A stretch of DNA of 42,830 nucleotides from a bacterium (GCA_021791415.1 JAJYWQ010000042.1:1-42830), one strand, 5' to 3'; positions 22,705 to 32,065 are shown, counted from the stretch's first letter. The notes: generated by a model from the letters alone, not told the origin. Translations and numbers: made by a program.

Positions 22705-25269
22705 ATGCCAAGTCACAACGTCTCGCTCACCAGGGGGGAGGCGGAGTCCCGGGCTGCTCTGATCTCCGACTGCCACTACCGGCTCCAGCTCGACCTGGCC
22801 CTCGGCCGGGATCGCTACGGCTACCGCGTGGAGCTGGAATTCTCCGGCCAGCCCGGTGCCACCACCTTCCTGGACGCCCAGGTTGACCAGGTCGCCGGGA
22901 TCACCTGGCAGGGGGAGGAGCTCTCGCGGGACGCCTGGCGGGGGCAACGCATTCACCTGCCCGCGCTGGCGGAGCGCAACCGCGTCGAGGTGTGGGGCAC
23001 GTCCAGCTACCACCGGACGGGGCTGGGGATCCACCTCGCCGTGGACCCGGCTGACTCGGAGGCGTACATCTACACCGATCTCGAGCCCGCCGACGCCCAC
23101 CGTGTGTTCCCCTGCTTCGACCAGCCGGACATCAAGGGGGTTTTCGAGATCTCAGTGCGGGTGCCGCAGGACTGGACGGTGGTATCCGGCGAGCCGGGCC
23201 GGGCGGGGAAGGCCTCGGACGATGAGGGAGCCAGGTGGTGGGAGTTCTCCCCCACGCGCCGGCTATCCCCGTACGTGCTGGGGATCGCCGCCGGGAGGCT
23301 GCACGCCATCAGGTCGCAGCACGGCCAGATCCCCCTCGGGCTCTTCGCCCCCCTCTCCCTGGGACAGGACCTCGAGAAGGCGGCCGAGGAGATCTTCGAG
23401 GTGACCGGACAGGGGCTCGACTTCTACCAGGAGCGCTTTGGCGTCCCCTACCCCTTCCGCAAGTACGACCAGGTCTTCTGCCTGGAGAAGGTCAATGGGG
23501 CCATGGAGTCTCCCGGCTGCGTCACCATCACGGACCGCATGATCTACCGGGGACGGCCCTCGGCCCGGGAGAGCTCCCAGCGCGCGGAGGTGATCCTCCA
23601 CGAGATGGCCCACATGTGGTTCGGCGATCTGGTGACCTTCCGCTGGTGGGACGACCTCTGGCTCAACGAGAGCTTCGCCACCTTCATGTCCGCGGTGGCC
23701 GCCGACCGGGCGACCCGCTTCGACGACTCCTGGACCTTCTGGGCCACGTACTTCAAGCAGCTCGCGGTGGAGGAGGACCAGCATTCCACCTCCCATCCGG
23801 TGGTGACCGAGGTTCCGGACTCCGAGGCGGTCCATCTCAACTTCGACCGCATCACCTATCAGAAGGGAGCGGCCGTCATCCGCCAGCTGGCCACCTGGGT
23901 CGGGGAGGAGGCCTTCTTCGCCGCCATCCACGACCACCTCGAGGCCCACAGTGAGGGAAACGCCACCCTGCGCGACCTGATCGGCGCTCTGGAGAGGGTC
24001 TCCGGGCGGGATGTGCAGGGATGGAGCCGGGCCTGGCTGGAGACGACTGGGCTCAACACCATCCGCCTCGAGGTGGAGGAGGGACGCGGGCCGGAGGGAC
24101 CGGTCGTCCAGCTGGCCGCCCTGGTGCAGACGGCCACCTCTGACCAACCCACGATCCGCCCCCACCGCCTGGGGGTCGGCGAATTCCGGTGGCGCGACCG
24201 GAAACTGGTCCTGGAGCAGCGCCACGAGGCGGAGCTGGAGGGGGATCGAGCCGAGATCCCGGGGCTCCGGGGTAGGCTCCGGCCGCCCCTCCTCCTGCCC
24301 AACGACGAGTCCGTCACCTACGCCAAGGTCCGCCTCGACCCCGTCTCCCTGCGGACGGTGGAGGCCAGCCTGGCGAGGATCGCGGACCCCCTGGCCCGTG
24401 CGGTGATCTGGGATCTCCTGTGGGACATGGTGCGGGACGCGGAGCTGCCCACCGGTCGCTACGTGGGCATCGTGGTGGCGAACCTTCCAGATGAGACAGA
24501 CCAGTCGCTGGTGCCCGTGGCCCTCGGCCAGGCGCGCCAGGCGATCGCCAACTTCGGAGCTCCGGCGCTCGGGGACGAGCTGGAGGCCAGCCTGGCGGAT
24601 GCTGCGGCCCAGGCGCTGGAGCGCACCGAGCCGGGAGGACTCGATCAGCTCACCTGGCTGCGCGCTCTAGTGGTGTCGGCCACCACCCCAGCCCAGCTCG
24701 CCCGAGTCGAATCGATGCTCCAGGGAGACGGTCTGCCCCCGGGGGCCGTGCTGGATCTGGAGATGCGCTGGCGGTTGGTGACCGCCCTGGCGGCCCGGGG
24801 AGTCCTCGAGGAGAAGGACGTGGCCAGGATGCAGCGGGCCGATTCCACCGCCACCGGCCAGGTGAGGGCGCTGGCGGCTCGGGCAGCCATCCCCAGCGCG
24901 GAAGCCAAGGAGGCTGTCTTCCGCCACATGACAGAGGAGGACTCGGCCAACGTGGAGGAGGCGATCTGGGTCGGGAGGAGCTTTGCGGGCGTGCGCCGGC
25001 CGGACCTGCTGCTCCCCTTCGTGCCGCGCTTCTTCGCCGCCGTGGACCGACTGCGTCGGACTCGCGGGTCCGAGTACAGCCGCGACTTCGCCTACTGGTT
25101 CATGCCCGCACTGCCGCCTGAACCGCTGCTGGTCTCCGAGGTGCGCCACCAGCTGGAACGCGAGGACCTGGCCGCCGATCTGCGAAGGGTCTACCAGGAC
25201 GCCCTGGAGGAGGCCGAGCGGGCGCTGGTCGCCCGGGCCGCCGACGAGCTGGCCTACTCGGGCGGCTGA
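22705..25269 (+). CDS. pepN: aminopeptidase N, peptidase family M1
   Basis: This cytosolic zinc exopeptidase removes N-terminal residues from peptides. Of the 854 residues, the catalytic domain has HEMAH at 299-303 and the third zinc ligand E322 within LWLNESFA (HExxH-18-E). The N-terminal beta domain contains RVFPCFDQPDIKGVFEI, and the C-terminal helical domain resembles actinobacterial PepN. The substrate N-terminus motif, GAMEN in nearly all M1 exopeptidases, reads GAMES (265-269), an unusual change. A leaderless start is likely. The gene follows the KimA-like gene by 47 bp and overlaps the convergent GNAT gene by 16 bp. Confidence 0.95.
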   Translation: MPSHNVSLTRGEAESRAALISDCHYRLQLDLALGRDRYGYRVELEFSGQPGATTFLDAQVDQVAGITWQGEELSRDAWRGQRIHLPALAERNRVEVWGTSSYHRTGLGIHLAVDPADSEAYIYTDLEPADAHRVFPCFDQPDIKGVFEISVRVPQDWTVVSGEPGRAGKASDDEGARWWEFSPTRRLSPYVLGIAAGRLHAIRSQHGQIPLGLFAPLSLGQDLEKAAEEIFEVTGQGLDFYQERFGVPYPFRKYDQVFCLEKVNGAMESPGCVTITDRMIYRGRPSARESSQRAEVILHEMAHMWFGDLVTFRWWDDLWLNESFATFMSAVAADRATRFDDSWTFWATYFKQLAVEEDQHSTSHPVVTEVPDSEAVHLNFDRITYQKGAAVIRQLATWVGEEAFFAAIHDHLEAHSEGNATLRDLIGALERVSGRDVQGWSRAWLETTGLNTIRLEVEEGRGPEGPVVQLAALVQTATSDQPTIRPHRLGVGEFRWRDRKLVLEQRHEAELEGDRAEIPGLRGRLRPPLLLPNDESVTYAKVRLDPVSLRTVEASLARIADPLARAVIWDLLWDMVRDAELPTGRYVGIVVANLPDETDQSLVPVALGQARQAIANFGAPALGDELEASLADAAAQALERTEPGGLDQLTWLRALVVSATTPAQLARVESMLQGDGLPPGAVLDLEMRWRLVTALAARGVLEEKDVARMQRADSTATGQVRALAARAAIPSAEAKEAVFRHMTEEDSANVEEAIWVGRSFAGVRRPDLLLPFVPRFFAAVDRLRRTRGSEYSRDFAYWFMPALPPEPLLVSEVRHQLEREDLAADLRRVYQDALEEAERALVARAADELAYSGG

Positions 25270-25937
25270 CCGGGCCCAGGGCCTCCGGCTCCGAAGAGCT
25301 CCAGGCAGTCCTCGACGCCGGTCACGGTCACCTGGTGGCGACGGTGCCGCTGCCACCCTTCCCTGGTGAGCCGGAAACCCAACATGCGGTCGGGGCGGCC
25401 CCGGCGGGGGGCGAGCCAGCTGCCGTTGGGCTCGTATCCCAGCCGTCGGGAGACGCCCTGGGAGGCCGAGTTGTCGTGGAAGGCGGCGCTCTGCGCCTCC
25501 AGCGCCCCGAGATGGGCGAAGGCCAGCTCCAGCACCGCCGCCCGCATCTCCTGGCCCAGCCCCTGGCCCTGGTGCTCCCGGCCCAGCCATGACCCGGTCC
25601 TGACCATCCGGCAGGCGGCGAAATCCACCGACACCAGGTCCTGGGCGCCCACCACCCGCCCGTCCCTGGTGACCACCGCCCGGTACACCCAGGACTGAGG
25701 GGTCCACTCGGCGATCGAGCGCAGGACGTGCTGGACCATCTCCCGCTCCCGCTGGGGCGAGGGTGTGTCGGTCCAGGGCACCCCGAAGGGCATGGTCGCC
25801 TCCGGATGGATTCCCAGGCCCACCAGGTCGACCAGCTCCTCGAGGAGCGCGGCGTCGGGAAGCCGGAGCTCGAGCCGCTCGGTGCGCAGGCGAAGGTCGT
25901 ACAGCGGCCAGTGGCTCACGCGCCGAGGTTGGCTCAT
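25254..25937 (-). CDS. GNAT-family N-acetyltransferase
   Basis: From ATG 25937 the protein has 227 residues with a RimJ/RimL-like GNAT fold. The N-terminus is LRLRTERLELRLPDAALLEELVDLV. The acetyl-CoA site appears as TGSWLGREHQGQGLGQEMRAAVLELAFAHLGA, and the last part reads SAAFHDNSASQGVSRRLGYEPNG. Family members acetylate amino groups on proteins, antibiotics or small molecules; the substrate is unknown. Its ATG overlaps the TGA of the upstream SnoaL-like gene (ATGA), so the two are translationally coupled. A longer in-frame extension upstream overlaps that gene and has no domain. Confidence 0.88.
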   Translation of the reverse strand: MSQPRRVSHWPLYDLRLRTERLELRLPDAALLEELVDLVGLGIHPEATMPFGVPWTDTPSPQREREMVQHVLRSIAEWTPQSWVYRAVVTRDGRVVGAQDLVSVDFAACRMVRTGSWLGREHQGQGLGQEMRAAVLELAFAHLGALEAQSAAFHDNSASQGVSRRLGYEPNGSWLAPRRGRPDRMLGFRLTREGWQRHRRHQVTVTGVEDCLELFGAGGPGPGQPPE

Positions 25938-26326
25938 GCCGGGCGGGCGCGGAGGGGCTCTGCGCCGCTCCAGAGCGACAAGCGCCAGGCGGCCCCCTCC
26001 CCGACCAGCACGGCGGTAAGTCGGTAGGGCAGGGCCGCCGCCTTCCCCGGCTCGATCACCGTGCCGTCGGCGACCAGCCACGCCACGTCCCCACGGACTG
26101 TCCACCGCCGTTGCGGGAACGCGAAGCGAAAGCCGGCTGGCAAGGAGCAGATGCGGGCGAAGAAGGCTTCCACCGCCTCCCGCCCATGTGCGGACTCGCC
26201 CTCCTCCGAGCCCACCACCGTCGGGCCGTGCAGGAAGGACAGGCCCTCAAGGATCATGCCGAGATCACGCGCCGCGACCGCCTGGAGCACGGCGTCCAGG
26301 GCCGCATCCGGGGAGATCTCAGCCAC
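25934..26326 (-). CDS. SnoaL-like / NTF2-fold protein
   Basis: From GTG 26326 the protein has 130 residues with the cone-shaped NTF2-like fold of SnoaL_3/DUF4440-type proteins: VLQAVAARDLGMILEGLSFLHGPTVVGSEEGESAHGREAVEAFFARI, then strands WTVRGDVAWLVADGTV and YRLTAVLVGEGAAWRLSLWSGAEP. Members may be hydrolases, cyclases, isomerases or binding proteins; no catalytic residues allow a choice. The GTG is preferred because TACGAT lies exactly 6 nt before it. In-frame alternatives reach 26410. It is coupled by ATGA overlap to the GNAT gene, suggesting a joint function. Confidence 0.65.
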   Translation of the reverse strand: MAEISPDAALDAVLQAVAARDLGMILEGLSFLHGPTVVGSEEGESAHGREAVEAFFARICSLPAGFRFAFPQRRWTVRGDVAWLVADGTVIEPGKAAALPYRLTAVLVGEGAAWRLSLWSGAEPLRARPA

Positions 26327-26332
26327 GGTGGA

Positions 26333-26338
26333 ATCGTA
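26333..26338 (-). promoter_or_regulatory. -10 box of probable leaderless SnoaL-like/GNAT unit
   Basis: TACGAT (minus strand, 26338-26333), six bases, then the GTG at 26326. Same geometry as pepN and the nucleoside phosphorylase gene. Confidence 0.5.
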
Positions 26339-26455
26339 GGGGATCCCTCGCCGGGGGCAGCCCCGGTGGCCGGCGGTGAGCTTAGCCTCGCGGTTCGAGG
26401 CGGGAGACACACCATGCGGGACCAGCCGATTCGCTCGGGGCGGACCCCGGCCGGA

Positions 26456-27841
26456 TCACCCCGCCGCCGGCGCCCGCTGGTGCTCCCCCACCGGGGTTCC
26501 CACCACGTCGATGGGCTCGGGGGCCGGGACCGGGTGGTGGAGCTCGAACACCTCCTCGTTGAAGAGGATCCGGTCCCCCGCCTCGAGCTCCCGTTCCGAC
26601 ATCCGCAGCGGCACCACAAGGCTCACCAGCTTGAGGATCCCGGCGGTCATGGCCCCCGCGTAGGCCGTGACCACCACCAGACCCAGGAGCTGCACCAGCA
26701 GCTGGCGGGGATTGCCGTAGAAGAGGCCGGCCACCGTGACCCCCGGGGCGGCCCCCGCGCCGGGGTACACCACCATCGCGGGGTTGGCCACCAGCCCCAC
26801 CATGACCCCGCCCACCGCCCCGGCGAGGAAGTGGGTGTGAACCACCCCCAGGGTGTCGTCGGCGCGGCGGAAGGGGAAGCGGCCCGCCAGGCGGTTCATG
26901 GTGTACCAGGGGATGGCCGCTCCCAGGATCCCCACCAGGAGCGCCCCCAGGCCGTCCACGTACCCAGCCGCCGGGGTGATGGCCACCAGCCCGCAGATCA
27001 TGCCGTTGATGGCGCCGGCCACCGAGAGCTTGCGGTTTACGCCGAAGTCCAGGAAGAACCAGGCCAGCAGCGCCACCGCGGTGGCGAGGTTGGTGTTGAG
27101 CACCGCGGCCGCGGCGTCGGCGCCGGCGAAGTAGGGGTCGCCGCCGTTGAACCCATTCCACCCCAGCCACAGGATCCCTGCGCCGGCGATCGCCAGCAGC
27201 ATGTTGTTGGGCTTGAAGTCCCGCTGGTCCTTGGCCGTCCGCGGGCCCACCATCAGGGCGGCGACGAACCCCGAGACCCCCGCCGCCACGTGGATCACGT
27301 AGCCGCCGCTGTAGTCCACCACCCCCAGCTGGGAGAGCCAGCCGCCGCCCCAGATCATGAAAGCGTCGACGCTGTACACGAGCAGCGACCAGACGGGGAC
27401 GAAGAGCATCCACGCCCTGAGGTTCATGCGCCCGAAGATCGCCCCCGCCAGGATCACCGGGGCGATGGCCGCAAAGACGAATTGGAAGTAGATCAGGGAC
27501 GCCTGGGGGAAGGCGAACTTGGGCATGAGGCCGACGAGCAGGGGGATGGACGCCCTCCCCTCCTCGCTGAGAGCCCCCAGCACCGGCTGCGGGAGCCCCA
27601 CCAGGGAGCCGATCAGCGGGTGGCCGAAGGCGGCGTTGAACCCACCCAGCACCCAGACCACCAGGACCGCGGCGAAGGCGTAGATGGCGAAGAGGGCGGA
27701 GCTCACCGCCCACTTGCGCTTGACCAGCCCCCCGTAGAGGATGGCGAGGCCGGGGATGGATTGGAGGCCGACGAAGGTGGCCGCCGTCAACTGCCAGGAG
27801 TTGTCGCCAGGGTTGACGAACGCGGGGGCTGGCAGGTACAT
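26456..27841 (-). CDS. amt: ammonium transporter
   Basis: This 461-residue Amt/MEP/Rh channel has 11 helices. The pore His pair is visible: the first His in DYSGGYVIHVAAGVSGFVAAL and the second in DDTLGVVHTHFLAGAVGG. The Phe gate region and the signature WLGWNGFNGGD are also present. It conducts ammonium/ammonia into the cell. The C-terminal tail (RMSERELEAGDRILFNEEVFE) lies where GlnK binds in relatives, but no glnK/glnB gene is adjacent. AGGAGGT precedes the ATG by 7 nt. It lies 200 bp downstream of the molybdenum hydroxylase genes on the same strand, consistent with nitrogen metabolism. Confidence 0.95.
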   Translation of the reverse strand: MYLPAPAFVNPGDNSWQLTAATFVGLQSIPGLAILYGGLVKRKWAVSSALFAIYAFAAVLVVWVLGGFNAAFGHPLIGSLVGLPQPVLGALSEEGRASIPLLVGLMPKFAFPQASLIYFQFVFAAIAPVILAGAIFGRMNLRAWMLFVPVWSLLVYSVDAFMIWGGGWLSQLGVVDYSGGYVIHVAAGVSGFVAALMVGPRTAKDQRDFKPNNMLLAIAGAGILWLGWNGFNGGDPYFAGADAAAAVLNTNLATAVALLAWFFLDFGVNRKLSVAGAINGMICGLVAITPAAGYVDGLGALLVGILGAAIPWYTMNRLAGRFPFRRADDTLGVVHTHFLAGAVGGVMVGLVANPAMVVYPGAGAAPGVTVAGLFYGNPRQLLVQLLGLVVVTAYAGAMTAGILKLVSLVVPLRMSERELEAGDRILFNEEVFELHHPVPAPEPIDVVGTPVGEHQRAPAAG

Positions 27842-27950
27842 CCGCAGACCTCCTGACTGGCTCTCCGTGGGCGACTTGGCCCCAGCCTAGCCCCGGGCGG
27901 CCCCCGGCGGATCAGCTCTATGTCCCCATTTTGCTCAGTGGATTTGGGGA

Positions 27951-27967
27951 TGCCCACCCGATGGGCA
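27951..27967. terminator. hairpin between the hydroxylase operon and amt
   Basis: TGCCCA-CCCGA-TGGGCA forms a 6-bp stem with a 5-nt loop, about 80 bp past the stop of the molybdopterin subunit gene and about 110 bp before amt. It could terminate the operon or be part of amt control. No T-run follows on the minus strand. Confidence 0.35.
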
Positions 27968-28044
27968 GGCAGCCAACGAAGGAGGGAACGGGCTGGCGGA
28001 GGACTCCGGGGTGGTCCTGGACCCGGCCGACCCGCTCGGCGCGC

Positions 28045-30390
28045 TCAGGCCGAGATGGCGCCTATCAACTCCAGGATCCGCGCCGGGGGAAGGTGCTGCT
28101 CCAGCACCTTGGCTCCGAATGGGGAGATGGCGTCCGCGATGGCGTTGCAGATCGTGGGAGGCGCGGCGATCATCCCTCCCTCCCCCACCCCTCTGAAGTT
28201 GACGTCCGGGTCGAGGCGCACCGGGCTGAGGTGCTCGATCTCGATGTGCGGGACATCGAGTGAGGTGGGCAGGAGGTAGTCCATGAGGGTGGCCGAGAGG
28301 TACTGCCCCTGGGCGTCGTACACGGAGCGCTCCAGAAGCACCGCCCCGATTCCCTGAGCCACCCCACCCCGGATCTGCCCGTCGACGACCGCCGGGTTGA
28401 TCAGATCGCCGCAGTCCTCCACCACCAGGTAGCGGAGGATCCGCACCAGCCCGGTGGCAGGGTCGACGTCGACCACGCAGCAGTGGGTTCCCCCGGACCA
28501 CCCGCTCTGCCCGCCGTCGAAGTCCTGGGTGGCTGTGAGGTCCGCGTCCGTCCCCGGGGGAAGCTGCCCCGATCGGGCCGCCAGGTCGATGCGACCGATG
28601 AGCTCGGCGAGGGGAAGTCGGCCACCCGGGACCCCGGGGCCGACGAGCTCGCCGCCGGAGATGTCCAGCTCGGCGGGTGCCAGGTCCAGGATCTGGGCCG
28701 CGGCCTCGAGTACCTTGCCCCGCAGGCGGCGGGCGCCATGGAGAGCCGCGCCCCCGGCCATGGCCGCGAACCTGCTCCCGCCGGTCCCGAACCCGTCCGG
28801 CGTCCGCTGCGTGTCCCCCACCATCACCTGGACCTGGTCCAGCCGCACCCCGAACTCGTCGGCGGCCACCTGGGCCAGGGTGGTGCGGTGGCCCTGGCCG
28901 TGTGGCATCTGGGCCGTGTGCACCAGCAGCGACCCCTCCCGGTCCAACTCCACCCGCACCTGCTCGGTGTTCTCCTCCCCCCCTTCCTGGCGGGGACCGG
29001 GGGCCGGCTCGATGTAGGTGGCGAACCCCACCCCGAGGTACCGACCCTCCTCCCGAAGACGGCGCTGCCGCTCCTGGAAGCCGGCGAGATCGACGATCTC
29101 GGCGGCTCGAAGGAGGGAATCCCTTGAGGTTATGCCTGCGAGGCTGGGGCCGGTCACCATCCTGAGGGGCGCCTCATCTCGGGTCGCCAGGTTGCGGAGC
29201 CTCACCTCCGCGGCGCTGATCCCCAGCTCCTGGGCGACCAGATCCACCATCCGCTCGCGGACGAAGGTCTCTGCCGCCCAGGGCCCCCGGTAGGCCACGT
29301 AGGTGGCCTTGTTGGTGACCACCCCCGAGCTGGTGAAGGAGAGCGCCTCCAAACGGTAGGGCCCGGGCATCATCTCCCGGATGGTGTCGACGACCAGCGG
29401 CGCGAAGCCCGGGTAGGCCCCGCTGTCGATGACCATCTGCACCCGGAGCGCCAGGATCAGGCCGCCGGCGGTCACCGCCGCCTCTACCTCGAAGGACTCC
29501 TCACGCGCCTGACCGGACACCGTGAGGTTCTCCCAACGGTCCTCGATCCAGCGCACCGGACGCCCCAGTGCCCGGCTGGCGGCGCAGCAGGCGACTTCCT
29601 CGCGGCTGGCCCCGAATTTGAGACCGAAGGAGCCGCCCACGTCCTCCGCCACCACCCGAAGCCTGTCCAGCGGCATCCCCAGCTGCTGAGCCAGCATCCG
29701 CCGCGTGGTGTTGACCCCCTGCGTGGAGGCCCGCACCAGCAGCTGGCCGGAGGAGGGGTCGAAGCTGGCCAGGATGGCCCGTCCCTCCATGGGGACGTTC
29801 TGATGGCGATGCTGATGGATCGAGGCACGCACCACCCGGTCCGCCCTGGCGAAGGCTCCATCGACATCCCCGAAGACCCTGGTCTCGGGGCCGAAGAGCC
29901 GGTTGCCGCCCAGCTCGTCGAAGATCGCGGGCAGGTTGGGGTCGAGGGCCTGCTCGATGGTGGCCACCGGGGCCAGCTCTTCGTAGTCGACCTGGATGAG
30001 CTCGCAGGCGTCCTCAGCCAGGGCGCGGCTCTCGGCCACCACCAGCGCCACGGGATCCCCGACCAGCCGCGCCTTGTCCACGACGAGGATGCCGAATGAC
30101 ACCTTGCCACCGGATGGGGATGACTCGACCAGGGACGCCACGGGCGACGCCATCTCCGCCATCTGGGCGCCGTCGAAGACGGCCACCACGCCGGGGGCGT
30201 GGCGGGCGGCCTCGGTGTGCACCGCCACGACCCGGGCGTGGGGGAACGGACTGCGGCAGAAGGCGGCGTGCAGCATGCCCGGCAGCTGGACGTCGGCCAC
30301 ATAGGTGCCCCGCCCGGTGAGCAGGCGCTCGTCCTCCACCCGGCGCACCGAGGCGCCGGTGTAGCGCTCGGCGGGAACCGGCACCCTCAC
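28045..30390 (-). CDS. molybdenum hydroxylase large (molybdopterin-binding) subunit, CoxL/XdhB-like
   Basis: This catalytic subunit of a xanthine dehydrogenase/CO dehydrogenase-family enzyme hydroxylates a substrate using water at a Mo-molybdopterin-cytosine dinucleotide centre. From GTG 30390 (GGAGGT upstream) the protein has 781 residues. It opens GASVRRVEDERLLTGRGTYVADV, with VGGSFGLKFG in the first Mo-binding region and GVGEGGMIAAP (about 731-741) carrying the catalytic Glu. The loop that is AYxCSFR in true CO dehydrogenase and AYRGAGR in form II reads AYRGPW (about 365), so it is not a classical CO dehydrogenase. The GTGA overlap with the iron-sulfur subunit couples translation. The substrate is unknown, possibly an N-heterocycle or aldehyde. 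Confidence 0.9.
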   Translation of the reverse strand: MRVPVPAERYTGASVRRVEDERLLTGRGTYVADVQLPGMLHAAFCRSPFPHARVVAVHTEAARHAPGVVAVFDGAQMAEMASPVASLVESSPSGGKVSFGILVVDKARLVGDPVALVVAESRALAEDACELIQVDYEELAPVATIEQALDPNLPAIFDELGGNRLFGPETRVFGDVDGAFARADRVVRASIHQHRHQNVPMEGRAILASFDPSSGQLLVRASTQGVNTTRRMLAQQLGMPLDRLRVVAEDVGGSFGLKFGASREEVACCAASRALGRPVRWIEDRWENLTVSGQAREESFEVEAAVTAGGLILALRVQMVIDSGAYPGFAPLVVDTIREMMPGPYRLEALSFTSSGVVTNKATYVAYRGPWAAETFVRERMVDLVAQELGISAAEVRLRNLATRDEAPLRMVTGPSLAGITSRDSLLRAAEIVDLAGFQERQRRLREEGRYLGVGFATYIEPAPGPRQEGGEENTEQVRVELDREGSLLVHTAQMPHGQGHRTTLAQVAADEFGVRLDQVQVMVGDTQRTPDGFGTGGSRFAAMAGGAALHGARRLRGKVLEAAAQILDLAPAELDISGGELVGPGVPGGRLPLAELIGRIDLAARSGQLPPGTDADLTATQDFDGGQSGWSGGTHCCVVDVDPATGLVRILRYLVVEDCGDLINPAVVDGQIRGGVAQGIGAVLLERSVYDAQGQYLSATLMDYLLPTSLDVPHIEIEHLSPVRLDPDVNFRGVGEGGMIAAPPTICNAIADAISPFGAKVLEQHLPPARILELIGAISA

Positions 30391-30911
30391 TGCGGCACCT
30401 CCCCGGCCGGCTCCTGGCCCCCGGCGGCGGCCAGCACGCCGCGAACTATGCTCTCGTACCCGGTGCAGCGGCAGAGGTTGCCCGATAGCGCGTGGCGCAC
30501 CTCGGCCTCGGTGGGAGTCGGGTTCTCCGCCAGAAGGGAAGCGGCCTGGATCAGAAACCCCGGGGTGCAGAAGCCGCACTGGAAGCTGTGGCTGTCCCAC
30601 ATCGCCTGCTGGAGCCTGGAGAGCTGGCCGTTCCGGGCCAGCCCCTCCACCGTCTCGACCCGGCAGCCGTGGGCCGAGGCGGCCAGGACCAGGCAGGAGC
30701 GGGTGGGGAGTGAGTCGAGGAGCACGGTGCAAGCGCCACACACCCCGTGCTCGCACCCCAGATGAGTCCCCGTGAGCGCCAGCTGATCGCGCAGGAAGTC
30801 GGCGAGGGTGGTGCGCCCCTCCACCTCCCCCTCCCTCTCCTCGCCGTTCACCTGCAGCCGGATGCTCAGCAGGGCCTGGGGGCCGACCTCGGGGTCAAGC
30901 ACCGGCCGCAC
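30387..30911 (-). CDS. molybdenum hydroxylase small subunit with two 2Fe-2S clusters
   Basis: This 174-residue subunit passes electrons from the Mo centre to FAD. An N-terminal plant-ferredoxin-type domain holds Cys53, Cys58, Cys61 and Cys73 (CEHGVCGAC...C). The C-terminal four-helix domain holds Cys112, Cys115, Cys147 and Cys149 (CGFC...CRC). All eight ligands are present. It overlaps the FAD subunit gene by 17 bp and the large subunit gene by 4 bp, giving the order M-S-L usual for form II/Xdh-like operons. Confidence 0.96.
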   Translation of the reverse strand: MRPVLDPEVGPQALLSIRLQVNGEEREGEVEGRTTLADFLRDQLALTGTHLGCEHGVCGACTVLLDSLPTRSCLVLAASAHGCRVETVEGLARNGQLSRLQQAMWDSHSFQCGFCTPGFLIQAASLLAENPTPTEAEVRHALSGNLCRCTGYESIVRGVLAAAGGQEPAGEVPQ

Positions 30912-31800
30912 CTCCTCGGGTGGCCGCCCGCCCGAACGCCGTCTGCAGCGCGCGCTCGGTCAACACCGTGGAGAGGTGCCGTCGGTAGGTGGCGGAAGCA
31001 TGGAGGTCGTCCGGGGGCCGGACCCGCGCCCCGACACTGCGGCCAGCTTCGTTGAAGAGGCTCTCCGGCGAGGCCCGACCTTCCAGTTCCAGCTCGTCAA
31101 GGGTGAGAAGGCGTGGGCGGTCCCCGACGCCGGTCAGGGCGAGACGCAGGTCGACCACGCGGTCCCCTTCGCGGGTCACCGCGGCCGCCACGCCGACCAT
31201 GGCGAAGTCGCCTGGACGCCGGCTCACCTCCAAGAAGCAGGTCCCCTCAAAGGGCGGAGCCGCCGGGATCCTGACCTCGGTCACCACCTCGTCGAACTCC
31301 AGGGCGGTGGTGAAGGGTCCGAGGAAGAAGTCCCGCGCAGGGATGGTCCGGGAGCCCCGGCCCAGGCTGCGCGCCGTGAGCTCCGCCCGAAGGACCAGGG
31401 CCACCGCCGGCAGCTCGGCGGCCGGGTCCGCGTGGCACAGGCTGCCCACCACAGTCCCCCGGGAGCGGATCGCCGGGTGTCCTATGAAATCCAGTGCCTC
31501 GAGGAGCAGCGGGCTCCGAGCCCGCACGATAGGGTCGCGCTCCGCGACCAGCTCGGTGGTCAGGGCGCCGATCCGCAACCCGGCGCCGTCCTCCTGAACT
31601 CCGCCCAGCCCGGGCACCCGCCTCAGCTCGACGAGCAGGGAGGGCCGGGCGAGCCGCAGGGACAACATGGGGATGAGGCTCTGGCCGCCCGCCAGGACCC
31701 TGGCCTCCCCGTCGCCGGCGGCCAGCAGCTCCAGCCCCTCTTCCAGGGATTCCGGGGCGCGATGGGCGAAGGGAGGCAGTTTCAACGGCCAGAAGAGCAT
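30895..31800 (-). CDS. molybdenum hydroxylase medium (FAD-binding) subunit
   Basis: From ATG 31800 the protein has 301 residues. The PCMH-type FAD domain shows ARVLAGGQSLIPMLSLRLARPSLLVELRRV, the family's AGGQSL.P.L..R flavin motif, and AIRSRGTVVGSLCHADPAAELPA, the second FAD motif. The CoxM-type C-terminal domain includes TALEFDEVVTEVRIP and the helical tail. It accepts electrons from the 2Fe-2S clusters and passes them to an acceptor. The long in-frame extension upstream to 32022 is low-complexity and excluded. A 265-bp gap separates it from the PrpD-like gene, so it may have its own promoter. Confidence 0.93.
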   Translation of the reverse strand: MLFWPLKLPPFAHRAPESLEEGLELLAAGDGEARVLAGGQSLIPMLSLRLARPSLLVELRRVPGLGGVQEDGAGLRIGALTTELVAERDPIVRARSPLLLEALDFIGHPAIRSRGTVVGSLCHADPAAELPAVALVLRAELTARSLGRGSRTIPARDFFLGPFTTALEFDEVVTEVRIPAAPPFEGTCFLEVSRRPGDFAMVGVAAAVTREGDRVVDLRLALTGVGDRPRLLTLDELELEGRASPESLFNEAGRSVGARVRPPDDLHASATYRRHLSTVLTERALQTAFGRAATRGGAAGA

Positions 31801-32065
31801 AGGCGGCGGCGCCTCGTGCCGGCAAGGACGAGGGCCCAAGAGGGCGAGGGATGGGCCAGCTGGACGAGCCGGGGCAGAAGAGCGCCGGGCCGCTCCGCCG
31901 GCACGCTTGGCCGGCTTCTCCGGGCGATGGCAGGCGGCGCCGGTCGTCTGCCTCCCCACGTCCGCCCCGCCGGGCGGACGCGGCGCCCATAAGACGCGGT
32001 GCGGCGCGCGGCGCGCCGCCATCTGTCGTATGCGGCGGAAGGGCCCCCGAGGAGCGCCGGATTGG

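Noticed and set aside
28045-31800. Carbon monoxide dehydrogenase (coxMSL)
   Set aside because: Subunit order and loop sequence (AYRGPW, no AYxCSFR) argue against a true aerobic CO dehydrogenase; only membership of the wider molybdenum hydroxylase family is supported.
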